Shown: positions 16,414 through 26,010, numbered from the stretch's first letter. The stretch is DNA of 64,000 nucleotides from an uncultured Clostridia bacterium (GCA_934636105.1 CAKTZR010000004.1:124001-188000); one strand, 5' to 3'. Notes: a model not told the origin generated them from the sequence alone. Made by a program: numbers and translations.

Positions 16414-16891
16414 ATATCTTCTCAAACGCGATTCGTTCTGCGCCGCTGGCGATGTGGATGATGCCGCAGCGCGTGAAGCCGTTTTTCAAAATGACGTGCT
16501 GCATGATGGCGTTGTCGCGGTGCGTGTCGATGCGCAGATGCTTCGTCGTCTGCTCGCAGTAGGCGACGATCTGCCCTAACAGGCCGTGAATCCGCCCGTC
16601 GCTGGCGACCGCGTGAATCGTGCCATACGGCGCGTCGGAAAGCCATGCGCCCTGCTCGATGACGCGATAGGTCGGGTCTTCGCCGAGAATGAACGCGAAA
16701 ACGCCGTGAATATCGCCGTCTTCGCGAAGCACATACAGCTCACGCGCGGCGATGTGCGCGGAAATCTCTGCTTCGGTCGGGCGGCTCGTGCCCCATTGGT
16801 TGGGATTGCCGTGCTGCGCCATAAACGCGCGGGCATGGGCGTAGATAACGAGAATCTGCGGCAGATCGGCGGCGGTGGCAAGTGTAATCAT
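16412..16891 (-). CDS. GNAT-family N-acetyltransferase
   Basis: Acetyl-CoA-dependent acetyltransferase of 159 residues. N-terminal ITLATAADLPQILVIYAHARAFM and the central IHAVASDGRIHGLLGQIVAYCEQ fit the GNAT fold, with the acetyl-CoA loop at about residues 97-107 and the LRIDTHRDNAIMQHVILKNGF segment (GNAT motif B) near the end. The start at 16891 is preferred, as AAGGAG lies ten bases upstream; 35 further codons in frame have no homology. Its substrate cannot be read from the sequence. Confidence 0.85.
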   Translation of the reverse strand: MITLATAADLPQILVIYAHARAFMAQHGNPNQWGTSRPTEAEISAHIAARELYVLREDGDIHGVFAFILGEDPTYRVIEQGAWLSDAPYGTIHAVASDGRIHGLLGQIVAYCEQTTKHLRIDTHRDNAIMQHVILKNGFTRCGIIHIASGAERIAFEKI

Positions 16892-16978
16892 CCACAAAAC
16901 ACTCCTTTTGCAATCTGTTTTTATGATAAGCGAAAAGATACGAAACGTCAACGCGCAAAACCGATAAAATGCGCGCCC

Positions 16979-17007
16979 TTGTATTGTGGAAAGCAAGGCC
17001 TTATAAT
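16979..17007 (+). promoter_or_regulatory. Promoter of the decayed regulator/exporter locus
   Basis: TTGTAT at 16979-16984 and a perfect TATAAT at 17002-17007 are spaced by 17 bases. It still looks functional although the genes behind it are broken. Confidence 0.6.
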
Positions 17008-17028
17008 GGGAGCGCGGAGGTGCAAGCG

Positions 17029-17178
17029 ATGAGCAGAATTTTTCTGTTGGAGGATGACCCGAGTCTGGCGACGGGGCTTTCCTTCGCGTTTGAAAAGCAG
17101 GGGTATGAACTGTGCGTGGCCAAAACTATTTGCGAGGCGCAGGCGCGATGGACGGAAGCAAGAGGTGCAAAAACATGA
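17029..17178 (+). pseudogene. Response regulator fragment (OmpR type), N-terminus only
   Basis: The first 40 or so residues (MSRIFLLEDDPSLATGLSFAF) are the start of a receiver domain with the acidic pocket EDD. The frame then runs into unrelated codons and stops after 49 residues. The phospho-acceptor aspartate, the rest of the receiver and the DNA-binding domain are missing. The stop overlaps the start of the exporter ATPase gene, where a full regulator and usually its kinase would be expected, so a deletion of at least 1.5 kb (an estimate from usual gene sizes) seems to have joined the two ends. The GCGGAGG ribosome binding site is intact. Confidence 0.8.
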
Positions 17179-17648
17179 ATCTGTTGGATGTGAAAGCGCT
17201 TTGCAAAACCTACGGAAGCGGCGAAACCGCCGTGCATGCGCTGAAAAATGCGAGCTTCTCCGTGCCGAAGGGCGAATTTGTCGCGATTGTCGGTGAATCC
17301 GGTTCGGGCAAGAGCACGCTGCTCAACCTGCTTGGCGGGCTGGATGTGCTGAACCTCAAGCAGCGGCGCAATCATCTGCCCAGCCAGCTTTCCGGCGGCC
17401 AGCAGCAGCGCGTGGCCATCGGGCGGGCGCTGATGACGCGGCCTGCACTGATTCTGGCGGATGAGCCGACGGGCAATCTGGATTCGCAAAACAGCGCGGA
17501 GGTCATCGCCCTGCTGCGGGAAGCCTCCCGCACCTATGAGCAGACGATTGTGATGATTACCCACAACCGCGCGATTGCGCAGTCCGCCGACCGGGTTTTG
17601 CAGGTTTCGGATGGCACGCTGACCGATTTCGGGAGGTGCCGCACATGA
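17175..17648 (+). pseudogene. ABC exporter ATPase (MacB/LolD-like) with internal deletion
   Basis: Begins as a normal MacB-type ATPase: MNLLDVKALCKTYGSGETAV, Walker A GESGSGKST, then LLGGLDV. At about residue 60 it jumps straight to RRNHLPSQLSGGQQQRVAIGRAL (signature motif), followed by Walker B LILADEPTGNLDS and the switch histidine (MITHN). The roughly 65 residues between, with the Q-loop and most of the helical domain, are absent, so the 157-residue product (family about 225) should not couple to a permease. The frame is kept. It overlaps the permease start by four bases, as in intact operons. Confidence 0.8.
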
Positions 17649-18918
17649 ACAGCTATTTGAGCCTGATTCCGATTTCGGCAAGAGCACGCAGGCGGCAAAA
17701 CCGCATGACAATCCTGTGCGTCGTGCTGGCGGTGCTGATGGTGACGGCGATTTTCAGCCTGATGGATATGATGATCCGCACCGAAACGGACATGATGGGC
17801 GACAAGCATGGCGTTTGGCATCTTTCCCTTGCAGGGTTGACGGAGGAGCAGGCGCAGATGCTCGCCGCGCGGGACGATGTGGACGAGCTGGGCGAATGCG
17901 CGGCATTCAACATGGACGTGGATAAGCCGTATTTCATCGGCGAAAAAAAGAGCTGTGCTGTATGGCACGGACGCGGCGTATCTGGGCGATGATGACGGCT
18001 TCCTTCGCGCTGACGATTCTGCTGATGCTCTGCTTCTCGGCCGCGATGGAGTTTGCCAAGGAACTGATGCCCTCGCTGCTGCCGTGGAACCCGGATGCGA
18101 CCGTCGTCGGCTATGCCAACGCGAACATCATCCCCGAAAGCACGGCGCAGGCCATCGAGGGGCTTCCCGGCGTAACGCGGGTGAACAGAATGAATCTGGC
18201 CGAGAATGTGACTGTGACGCTTGCGGACGGGCAGACGTGTTCCGTGAAGGTCGTCTCCTATTCGGACAGTATGCTCAAGCGGTCGAAGACGATCACAGCG
18301 GCGGGGGATACCCTCTCTGTGCTGGGCGGCAACGGGAACGCAGCAACGATTTACAACCGGGATAACGCGCTGCACGCCGGCAACAGCGTGCGCATCGGCG
18401 ATCAAACGCTTTCGGTCACCTGCGCCTATTCGCGCGGTCTGTTTGCGGATGAAGACACGCTGATCGTTTCACAGACGACGTTTGACCGTCTGATGGGCGC
18501 GCAGGATTACGTCATGTTGGGAGTTGAGCTGGCGGACGATGCGCCGGACGACGTGACCCGCGCCATCGACAGCCTGATTACGGATAACATGATTTTTTCG
18601 GATAACCGCGAAAGCAATCGAACGGACGTGTCGAGCTACTGGGCGGTTCGGCTCATGGGATATGGCTTCCTGGGCATTATCGCGCTGATTTCCTTCTCCG
18701 GCATTGTCAACAGCATGGCGATGAGCGCCGCGGCGCGCATGAAGCAATACGGCGCGATGCGCGCGGTCGGCCTGGACGGCGGCCAGCTGACGGCCATGCC
18801 AACGGGGGAACTGCTGGGGTTGGCGGCGTTCGTGCTGCTGGCGGCGCTGGTTTTGACCGTCGGCCCGGCGAAGCGCATGCGCCAAATGGCGGTGACCGAG
18901 ACGATCAGCGAATTGTAA
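17645..18918 (+). pseudogene. FtsX/MacB-like permease remnant with frameshift and deletions
   Basis: Two reading frames together resemble a large ABC exporter permease of the FtsX/MacB kind. The first (17645-17992) encodes the N-terminal helix (MTILCVVLAVLMVTAIF) and the start of the outer domain. At the A7 run 17943-17949 the conserved continuation AVLYGTDAAYLG moves to another frame. From about 17985 a third frame resumes at a membrane helix (ASFALTILLMLCF) and continues to 18918. Near its end GLDGGQLTAM jumps to PTGELLGLAAFVLL, which suggests loss of a helix region. About half of the usual protein is missing. I judge the gene dead. Confidence 0.78.
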
Positions 18919-18942
18919 AATGCGCGGGATATGTGCTATAAT
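18913..18942 (+). promoter_or_regulatory. Sigma-A promoter of the GH3 gene
   Basis: TTGTAA at 18913-18918 and a perfect TATAAT at 18937-18942 have an 18-base spacer. It overlaps the end of the permease remnant. ACGGAGG follows at 18963-18969. Confidence 0.65.
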
Positions 18943-18978
18943 ACAGAAAAAACGCGAAGGAAACGGAGGCAGATTCAC

Positions 18979-21336
18979 ATGGAAACGAAATGGCAGCGAA
19001 TCCGATTCATGCCCGCCACGCCGCTGGGCGCGGACGGCGCGCGCATCACCGGCTGCGAAGCACACATCGCGCTTTCCCGCAGGGCGGCTGCGGAAGGCAT
19101 GGTGCTGCTCAAAAACGAAAACGAGACGCTCCCGCTGAAGCGCGGCGCGCGCGTGGCCGTGTTCGGCAAGGCGCAGGCGGATTATGTCAAGGGCGGCGGC
19201 GGAAGCGGCGATACGACGGTCGCCTACGTCCGTTCGCTGGCGCAGGGGCTTCGCATCAAGCAGGACGAGGGTAAGATCGAGGTCTTTGAGCCGCTGGAGC
19301 GCTTTTATGCCGAAAACGTGCGGGCGCAGTTTGCCGCGGGCGCGACGCCGGGCAAGACGCGTGAGCCGATTTTGAGCGACGAGCTGGTGCAGCAGGCGCG
19401 CGCGTTTACGGATACCGCGCTCATCACCATCTGCCGCTTCTCCGGCGAGGATTACGACCGCACGGGCCAGCCGCACGACGGCGACTACTTCCTCTCCTTT
19501 GAGGAGGAGCGCATGGTCAAAAAGGTGCTGGCGGCGTTCCCGCGCGTGGCCGTGGTGCTCAACACCGGCGGCATGATGGATACGCTCTGGTTTAAGGATA
19601 ACCCCGCCGTCGGCGCGGCGCTGCTGGCGTGGCAGGGCGGCATGGAAGGCGGCTTGGCGACGGCGGATATTCTCGTCGGCGACGTGTGCCCCTCCGGCCA
19701 TCTGACGGATACGTTCGCGTCGTCGTTTGCGGCCTATCCGTCCTCGGCGAATTTCGCGGAATCCAGAGCCTATGTGGAGTATCAGGAGGATGTGTTCGTC
19801 GGCTATCGCTATTTTGAAACGATTCCCGGCGCGGCGGCTTCGGTTTGCTATCCGTTCGGCTTTGGACTCAGCTACACGACGTTCGAGCTGACCGAAGCGC
19901 GCGGCGGCCTGAATGACGCGGGGGAGATTGCGCTCACCGCGAAGGTCACGAACACGGGAAAATGCGCGGGCAAGTATGTCCTGCAGGCGTATGCCAACCC
20001 GCCGAAGGGAAAAATCGCCAAGCCCGCCACGGCGCTGGTCGGCTTTGCCAAGACGCATCTGCTTGAGCCGGGCGAGAGCGAGACGCTGACGATTGCCTTT
20101 GCGCCGTATGCGTTTGCGACCTACGACGACGAGGGGACGATTCAGAAATCCGCCTATGTGCTGGAAAAGGGCGCGTACAACTTCCGCGTGGGCGAAAACG
20201 TCCGCGAGACGGTGAACGTGGACTATCAGTACGTGCTGGACGACGACGCGGTTTTGGAGCAGCTTGCTCAAAAGTGCGCGCCGACGCTGCTGCATCGCCG
20301 CATGCTGGCGGACGGCAGCTATCGCGAAATCGCCTGCGCGCCCGAAACGCCGCGCGAGGACTGGCGCAGGCTGGAGGGCATTCCCGACGAGGGGCAGTAT
20401 CCGCTGGAAAACCCGGATCAGATTCCCGGCTGCGCATGGATTTCGCCGATGAAGCCCCAGCTCATCGAGGTGGCCGAGGGCGAATTGACGCTCGACGAGT
20501 TCATGAGCCTGCTGACCGATGAAGACATGGTGCGCCTGCTCGGCGGCCAGCCGAACCGCGGCGTGGCGAATACCTTCGGCTTTGGCAACCTGCCGACCTA
20601 CGGCGTGCCGAACGTGATGACGGCGGACGGCCCGGCGGGTCTGCGCATCAAGCCGGAATGCGGCGTGACGACGACGGCTTTCCCGTGCGCGACGCTGCTC
20701 GCCTGCTCGTGGAATACGGAAATTGTGCGCGAAGTCGGCGCGGCGGGCGCGCGCGAGGTGCATGAAAACGGCATCGGCGTGTGGCTGACCCCAGCGATCA
20801 ACATCCACCGCACGCCGCTCTGCGGGCGCAACTTTGAATATTATTCGGAAGATCCGCTCGTGGCGGGCGAGATGGCGGCGGCGATGGTCGAGGGCATTCA
20901 GAGCGAGGGCGTCGGCGCGTCGCTCAAGCACTTCGCCTGCAACAACAAGGAGACGAACCGCAAGGATTCTGATTCCCGGCTGTCCGAACGCGCGCTGCGC
21001 GAAATCTACCTCAAGGGCTTTGAAATCTGTGTGAAAAAGGCGCAGCCGCTGACCGTGATGAGCAGCTATAACCTGCTCAACGGCCTGTGGACCAGCCAGA
21101 ACCGCGAGCTGCTGACCGATATTCTACGCGGCGAGTGGGGCTTTAAAGGCATGGTCACGACCGACTGGTATACCCATGCGCCGCAATATACTGAAATCGC
21201 GGCGGGCAACGACGTGAAGATGGGCTGCGGCGACGCGGCGCATACCCTCAAGATGATGCAGGAGGGAAAACTCAAGCGTGAGGACGTGGTCATCAGCGTC
21301 CGGCGGCTGCTGGAGATGATTCTCAAGCTGGCGTAA
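18979..21336 (+). CDS. Glycoside hydrolase family 3 beta-glycosidase, permuted domain order
   Basis: Retaining beta-glycosidase of 785 residues with no signal peptide, so cytoplasmic. The domains occur in the order C-N: the GH3 C-terminal alpha/beta domain first (AAAEGMVLLKNENETLPLK, about 30-300), then a fibronectin-III-like domain (GLSYTTFELTEARG, about 290-420), then the catalytic (beta/alpha)8 domain (about 490-785). The nucleophile is Asp729 in GMVTTDWYTH, and LKHFACNN is the substrate-binding loop. This reversed order is known from some rumen clostridial beta-glucosidases. The start at 18979 is set by the ribosome binding site. Substrate, probably a short beta-linked oligosaccharide taken up by the cell, is inferred. 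Confidence 0.92.
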   Translation: METKWQRIRFMPATPLGADGARITGCEAHIALSRRAAAEGMVLLKNENETLPLKRGARVAVFGKAQADYVKGGGGSGDTTVAYVRSLAQGLRIKQDEGKIEVFEPLERFYAENVRAQFAAGATPGKTREPILSDELVQQARAFTDTALITICRFSGEDYDRTGQPHDGDYFLSFEEERMVKKVLAAFPRVAVVLNTGGMMDTLWFKDNPAVGAALLAWQGGMEGGLATADILVGDVCPSGHLTDTFASSFAAYPSSANFAESRAYVEYQEDVFVGYRYFETIPGAAASVCYPFGFGLSYTTFELTEARGGLNDAGEIALTAKVTNTGKCAGKYVLQAYANPPKGKIAKPATALVGFAKTHLLEPGESETLTIAFAPYAFATYDDEGTIQKSAYVLEKGAYNFRVGENVRETVNVDYQYVLDDDAVLEQLAQKCAPTLLHRRMLADGSYREIACAPETPREDWRRLEGIPDEGQYPLENPDQIPGCAWISPMKPQLIEVAEGELTLDEFMSLLTDEDMVRLLGGQPNRGVANTFGFGNLPTYGVPNVMTADGPAGLRIKPECGVTTTAFPCATLLACSWNTEIVREVGAAGAREVHENGIGVWLTPAINIHRTPLCGRNFEYYSEDPLVAGEMAAAMVEGIQSEGVGASLKHFACNNKETNRKDSDSRLSERALREIYLKGFEICVKKAQPLTVMSSYNLLNGLWTSQNRELLTDILRGEWGFKGMVTTDWYTHAPQYTEIAAGNDVKMGCGDAAHTLKMMQEGKLKREDVVISVRRLLEMILKLA

Positions 21337-21361
21337 GCCGTCTGAAGCCCCGTCAAACCAT

Positions 21362-21409
21362 AAAAAAAATCCCATGGATCGGCGATTTTCGATTCATGGG
21401 GTTTTGCTT
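21362..21409. terminator. Bidirectional terminator between the GH3 and activase genes
   Basis: AAAATCCCATGGATCG pairs with CGATTCATGGGGTTTT (G-U pairs allowed). A and T tracts on both sides let it serve the converging genes. Confidence 0.8.
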
Positions 21410-22746
21410 TATCCGATTTTTTTGCAGGCCTCGCAGTTTCCGGAGCAGCCGCCCTCGCGCTCATCCTGCGCAATGAGCAGCTCCTGCTCGTGGCGCTTCG
21501 CGTCCACATCGTGCGCGACGGCCAGCATCAGGCGGATGCGGTTCTCCTGATTGACCTTCGTGGCGGAGAGGTCGTAGTCGATCGGCACGATGTTGATGCC
21601 CGGATGCACCTGCGTCAGGCGGCGAATCATGCCCTTGCCGCAGATATGGTTCGGCAGACAGCCGAACGGCTGCGCACAGATGATGTTTTCATAGCCGTTC
21701 TCGGCCAGTTCCAGCATCTCGGCCGTCAGCAGCCAGCCTTCGCCCATCTTGCTGCCGTAACCGATTACGCCTTTGACCAGCGTTTTGATGTGCCTGAACG
21801 CCGTCGGCGGCACGAAGTTCGGATGCGCGGCGATGGCTTCGATCAGCGTCGTTTCCATCCGCTCGCAGAACTTCATCAGCCCCTTGCAGAAAATCAGCTT
21901 GGGCAGGCTGCCGCCGTAGAGGTGGTGATCCTCGATGCGGTTGTCGATCTTAAAGAGCACAAAGCCCATGATGCCCGGCAGCATGTATTCGCAGTCCTGC
22001 GTGCGCAGGAATTTTTCCAGGCCGTTATTGCCCAGCGAGGAATACTTGACGTAGATTTCGCCGACCACGCCGACGCGCGTCTTTTTCTCGCGGCTGCGCT
22101 CGATGGCGTCAAAGTCATCGACAATCGCGGCGAGATTTCGGCGCATATCCTTGTTGGACAGGCCCTGTCCGCGGTTGAACTGCTCGATCAGCGCGTCGTT
22201 CCATTTTTCAATCAGCGCGTCGGTCGTGCCCTTCTTGAACTCGTAGGGACGCGTCTGGTTGGAGACACACATGATGCAGTCGCCGTAGACCAGCGACGCG
22301 ATGATCTGGCGCACCAGCGGCACGGTGAGTTTGAAGCCGGATGCGCTTTCCAGACCGCTCATGTTGACGGAAATGACCGGCACCTGCTCCAACCCGGCCT
22401 TTTTAAGCGCCTTGCGCAGCAGATAAATGTAGTTGCTGGCGCGGCAGCCGCCGCCGGTCTGAGTGATAATCAGCGCGACTTTGTTGATGTCGTATTTGCC
22501 GGAGTGCAGCGCGTCCAAAAACTGGCCGATGACCAGCAGCGCGGGCACGCAGGTGTCGTTATGCACGTATTTGAGCCCCTCGGCCATGACGTTCGGGCCG
22601 CTGTTGGTCAGCAGCTCGGCGTTATAGCCGTTCAGGCGAAGCACCTTGACAATCAGGGAGAAATGGAACTCCAGCATGTTGGGCACGAGGATGGTGTAGC
22701 CCGCCTCCCGCATCTCGCGGGTAAATTCAACGTGATTGCTGGGCAT
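21409..22746 (-). CDS. 2-Hydroxyacyl-CoA dehydratase-like subunit of the activase system (COG3581-like)
   Basis: A 445-residue protein matching the C-terminal third of very large clostridial activase/dehydratase proteins. The fold resembles the HgdB family: VHNDTCVPALLVIGQ and TQTGGGCRASNYIYLLRKAL carry cysteines that could bind a [4Fe-4S] cluster, and GEIYVKYSSLGNNGLE and CAQPFGCLPNHICGKG follow. The tail CSGNCEACKK adds three more cysteines. It begins five bases after the stop of the upstream activase, with GGAAGG before the ATG, so the two are one operon. In many clostridia, to my knowledge, the two parts form a single chain. Likely role: electron acceptor or catalytic partner of the ATP-driven activase; substrate unknown. 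Confidence 0.85.
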   Translation of the reverse strand: MPSNHVEFTREMREAGYTILVPNMLEFHFSLIVKVLRLNGYNAELLTNSGPNVMAEGLKYVHNDTCVPALLVIGQFLDALHSGKYDINKVALIITQTGGGCRASNYIYLLRKALKKAGLEQVPVISVNMSGLESASGFKLTVPLVRQIIASLVYGDCIMCVSNQTRPYEFKKGTTDALIEKWNDALIEQFNRGQGLSNKDMRRNLAAIVDDFDAIERSREKKTRVGVVGEIYVKYSSLGNNGLEKFLRTQDCEYMLPGIMGFVLFKIDNRIEDHHLYGGSLPKLIFCKGLMKFCERMETTLIEAIAAHPNFVPPTAFRHIKTLVKGVIGYGSKMGEGWLLTAEMLELAENGYENIICAQPFGCLPNHICGKGMIRRLTQVHPGINIVPIDYDLSATKVNQENRIRLMLAVAHDVDAKRHEQELLIAQDEREGGCSGNCEACKKIG

Positions 22747-22751
22747 GGGGG

Positions 22752-25712
22752 TTAATCCTTCCTTTCGTTATGCGCGGCCAGCGCCTGCTGCTGATCGATG
22801 GCGGCGAACAGCGAGCGCAGGCGGATGCGCACCGCGCCCAGATTGGTGATTTCGTCAATCTTGATCTGGGTATAAATCTTATCCTTGGATTCGAGAATCT
22901 CGCGCACCTCGTCGGTGGTAATCGCGTCCACGCCGCAGCCGAAGGAGACGAGCTGAACGAGGTTCATATCCTGCTGGGTGGTGATGTAGCGCGCGGCGGC
23001 GTACAGGCGGGCGTGATACGTCCACTGGTTGAGTACGCCCTGCGCCTGCTTCTCCATGTGCCAGGAGAGCGAATCTTCCGTGACGACAGCCGCGCCGAAG
23101 CCCGCAATCAGCTTGTCGATGCCGTGGTTGATTTCCGGATCGACGTGATACGGGCGGCCGACCAGCACGATGATGCGGCGGCCCTCCCTGCGCGCCTGCT
23201 CGATCATCTCCTCGCCCTTCCTGCGCACGTCCGCCATGTACGCGTCGTAGGCATTGTATGCCGCGTCGCATGCGTGGCGAACCTCGCGGGCGGTGATATC
23301 CGGGAAATGCTGCTGCAAAATGCCGGTCAGCTTCTTCGGGAACACCTTGCGGTGGTCGATGCCCACGTAATCGTGGATGAAATCGATCTGGCGCACGGCG
23401 GGCATGTTGGCGGCGATGACCTCGGGATAATACGCCACGACCGGGCAATTATAATGGTTGTCGCCCAAATGCTCGTCCATGTTGTAGCTCATGCAGGGGT
23501 AGAAGATGGTCTTCACGCCCTGACCGATGAGATAATCGACATGGCCGTGCATCAGCTTCGCCGGGAAGCAGACGGTATCCGACGGAATCGTAGCCTGCCC
23601 CGCGATATACAGCTTGCGGCTGGAGAACGGGGAAACGGCCACGTCAAAGCCCAAATCCGTGAACAGCGCGTGCCAGAACGGCAGCAGCTCATACATGTTC
23701 AGGCCCATCGGCAGGCCGATGGTGCCGCGCGGGGCGTTTTCCCGGCGGTCGTTCATGATGGAGAGCAGCTTTTCCTGCTTGTAGGCGTAGAGGTTCAGGC
23801 CGCTCTGCTGCTTGCTGCCGGAAACCGGGCGGTCGCAGCGATTGCCGCTGATGAACCGGCGGCCGCCGCCGAAGTCGTTGACCGTCAGGCGGCAGTGGTT
23901 TTCGCACAGGCCGCAGCGCGCCTGCTTGACGTTGTGGGTGAAAGCGTTCAGCGTCTCAAGGCTCAAAACCGTGCTCTCGCCCGGATGCAGCGCGCGCTGT
24001 TCTTTGGCGTGCAGCGCCGCGCCGTAAGCGCCCATCAGGCCCGCGATATCCGGGCGGACAACGTCCACGCCCAGTTCGTTTTCAAACGCGCGGAGCACCG
24101 CGTCGTTGAGGAACGTGCCGCCCTGCACGACGATGTGCTGACCCAACTCCTGCGGGCCGGAGCAGCGGATGACTTTGTAGAGCGCGTTTTTGACGACCGA
24201 GATGGACAGGCCGGCGGAAATATCGGTCACGTCCGCGCCGTCCTTCTGCGCCTGCTTGACGGAGGAATTCATGAACACCGTGCAGCGCGAACCGAGATCG
24301 ACCGGCTTGCGCGCTGCCAGACCCAGCTGGGAGAAATCCTCGATCTTATAGCCCAGCGCGCTGGCGAACGTCTGCAGGAACGAGCCGCAGCCGGAGGAGC
24401 AGGCTTCGTTGAGGAAGATGTTGTCGATCACGCCGTTGTGAATCTTGAAGCACTTGATATCCTGTCCGCCGATATCGATGATGAAATCGACGTTCGGCAT
24501 AAACGCGCGCGCGGCGGTGAAATGCGCTACGGTTTCGACCAGACCGAAATCCACGCCGAACGCGCTGCGGATCAAATCCTCGCCATAGCCCGTGACCGCG
24601 CCCGCGCGGACAATCCAATCCGGATGCTCGGTGCGCAAATCGGTCAGGAAGCTGCGCACATGCGGCACGGGATCGCCGCTGTTGCTCTGGTAGCGGGTCA
24701 GCAGCAGCTCACCGTCGGTGGAGATGACGACGGATTTGATGGTCGTCGAGCCGGAGTCGATGCCCAGATACACGTCGCCGGTATACGTCGCGGGATCGCG
24801 GCGCTTGACCTGCGCCTTGGCGTGGCGCGCGCGGAAGGCGGCCAGCTCGTCTTCATCCTTGAAAAGCGGCGGCAGGGCGTTATAACTCTCCGTGCTGTGG
24901 AAGGCCTCGATGGCCTCCAGGCATTCGCTGAGCAGCACCGGTTCGGAGGGCTGGTGCGCCGCGCCGAGCGCGACGAAATACAGCGAATTTTCGGGGCACA
25001 CGCCGGTGAGGTGCAGCGCCTCGTCAAAGCAGGCGCGAAGTTCGCTCATGAAGGTGAGCGGGCCGCCGAGGTAGACGACGTTGCCCTCGATCGGACGGCC
25101 CTGCGCCAGACCCGCGATGGTCTGATTGACCACGGCCATGAAGATGGAGCGCGCCACATCCGCGCGGGCCGCGCCCTGATTGAGCAGGGGCTGCACATCC
25201 GTTTTGGCGAACACGCCGCAGCGGGAGGCGATGGTATAGGTGCGCTGCGCCTTTTGGGCTTCTTCGTTCATTTCCGTCGGAGTCACGCCCAGCAGCGTGG
25301 CCATCTGGTCGATGAACGCGCCGGTGCCGCCTGCGCAGGAACCGTTCATGCGCACCTCAAGCGTACCCTGCAGGAACAGGATTTTCGCATCCTCGCCGCC
25401 CAGCTCGATGATGACGTCCGTGCCGGGCATGAGCATATCCGCCGCGACCTTGGTGGCGTAGACCTCTTGCACGAAGGAGATGTGCGAACCGAGGGCCAGG
25501 CCCATGCCCGCCGAGCCGGAAATGCTCAGCCGGACGGGCGCGCCGTGGACGACCTCGCTGTCCAGCCGGGTGAGCAGCTCGCGCGTTTTCTGCGCGATGA
25601 GGGAGAGGTGGCGCTCATAACAGGAATAAATGATTTTGTCGGCCTCGTCCAGCACGACGCACTTGATGGTGGTCGAGCCGATATCCAGACCGATGCGAAG
25701 GGTTTCGGGCAT
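22752..25712 (-). CDS. Tandem-ASKHA ATPase activase of the 2-hydroxyacyl-CoA dehydratase type
   Basis: A 986-residue ATP-dependent electron-transfer activator. Two BcrAD/BadFG-type ATPase domains lie in tandem: the first (about 5-290) with GLDIGSTTIKC and the cluster-cysteine motif GSCAGGTGAFI, the second (about 320-590) with GIDSGSTTIKS and EACSSGCGSFLQ. A CGLCENHC motif (about 615-622) follows and may hold a further cluster. The rest (about 660-986) is the DUF2229 domain with IPSDTVCFPAKLMHGH and FYPCMSYN. Such proteins use ATP hydrolysis to drive low-potential electrons into a partner. The start at 25712 follows AAAGGA; the frame extends 20 codons further without homology. Partner and reaction of this family are uncharacterised. 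Confidence 0.9.
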   Translation of the reverse strand: MPETLRIGLDIGSTTIKCVVLDEADKIIYSCYERHLSLIAQKTRELLTRLDSEVVHGAPVRLSISGSAGMGLALGSHISFVQEVYATKVAADMLMPGTDVIIELGGEDAKILFLQGTLEVRMNGSCAGGTGAFIDQMATLLGVTPTEMNEEAQKAQRTYTIASRCGVFAKTDVQPLLNQGAARADVARSIFMAVVNQTIAGLAQGRPIEGNVVYLGGPLTFMSELRACFDEALHLTGVCPENSLYFVALGAAHQPSEPVLLSECLEAIEAFHSTESYNALPPLFKDEDELAAFRARHAKAQVKRRDPATYTGDVYLGIDSGSTTIKSVVISTDGELLLTRYQSNSGDPVPHVRSFLTDLRTEHPDWIVRAGAVTGYGEDLIRSAFGVDFGLVETVAHFTAARAFMPNVDFIIDIGGQDIKCFKIHNGVIDNIFLNEACSSGCGSFLQTFASALGYKIEDFSQLGLAARKPVDLGSRCTVFMNSSVKQAQKDGADVTDISAGLSISVVKNALYKVIRCSGPQELGQHIVVQGGTFLNDAVLRAFENELGVDVVRPDIAGLMGAYGAALHAKEQRALHPGESTVLSLETLNAFTHNVKQARCGLCENHCRLTVNDFGGGRRFISGNRCDRPVSGSKQQSGLNLYAYKQEKLLSIMNDRRENAPRGTIGLPMGLNMYELLPFWHALFTDLGFDVAVSPFSSRKLYIAGQATIPSDTVCFPAKLMHGHVDYLIGQGVKTIFYPCMSYNMDEHLGDNHYNCPVVAYYPEVIAANMPAVRQIDFIHDYVGIDHRKVFPKKLTGILQQHFPDITAREVRHACDAAYNAYDAYMADVRRKGEEMIEQARREGRRIIVLVGRPYHVDPEINHGIDKLIAGFGAAVVTEDSLSWHMEKQAQGVLNQWTYHARLYAAARYITTQQDMNLVQLVSFGCGVDAITTDEVREILESKDKIYTQIKIDEITNLGAVRIRLRSLFAAIDQQQALAAHNERKD

Positions 25713-25936
25713 AACGAAAACGTCCTTTCTGTTGTGACGTATATGAAGCCGCCGGGGCGCGCCAAAAAGCACGCCAGCAGCTATACATGCGTAAAGCAGC
25801 TTTTTTCAACATGACATTATAAGCGAAAAACGATGTTTTTACAAGTATAAACAGAAAAGAGTCAATAATTGTCCAATAAGAAGGAAGCGAAAACGTGAGG
25901 AATGACGAGGAAAAGAACGTTTTTTCGCTCTGATGC

Positions 25937-25965
25937 TTGATGATAATCGTCAAGTCTGCTATAAT
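25937..25965 (+). promoter_or_regulatory. Sigma-A promoter of the rRNA/tRNA methyltransferase gene
   Basis: TTGATG at 25937-25942 and TATAAT at 25960-25965 are spaced by 17 bases. The transcript leader is about 40 bases. Confidence 0.75.
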
Positions 25966-26010
25966 GACAAAATGGTTGAATGTGTTTGAAAATCAAAGGA
26001 GGGAAAGCGA

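Noticed and set aside
22770..25814. A 1014-codon plus-strand frame opposite the activase
   Set aside because: It mirrors the ASKHA ATPase on the minus strand, has no family motifs and has an Arg/His/Ala/Asp/Val-rich composition typical of antisense frames in GC-rich DNA.
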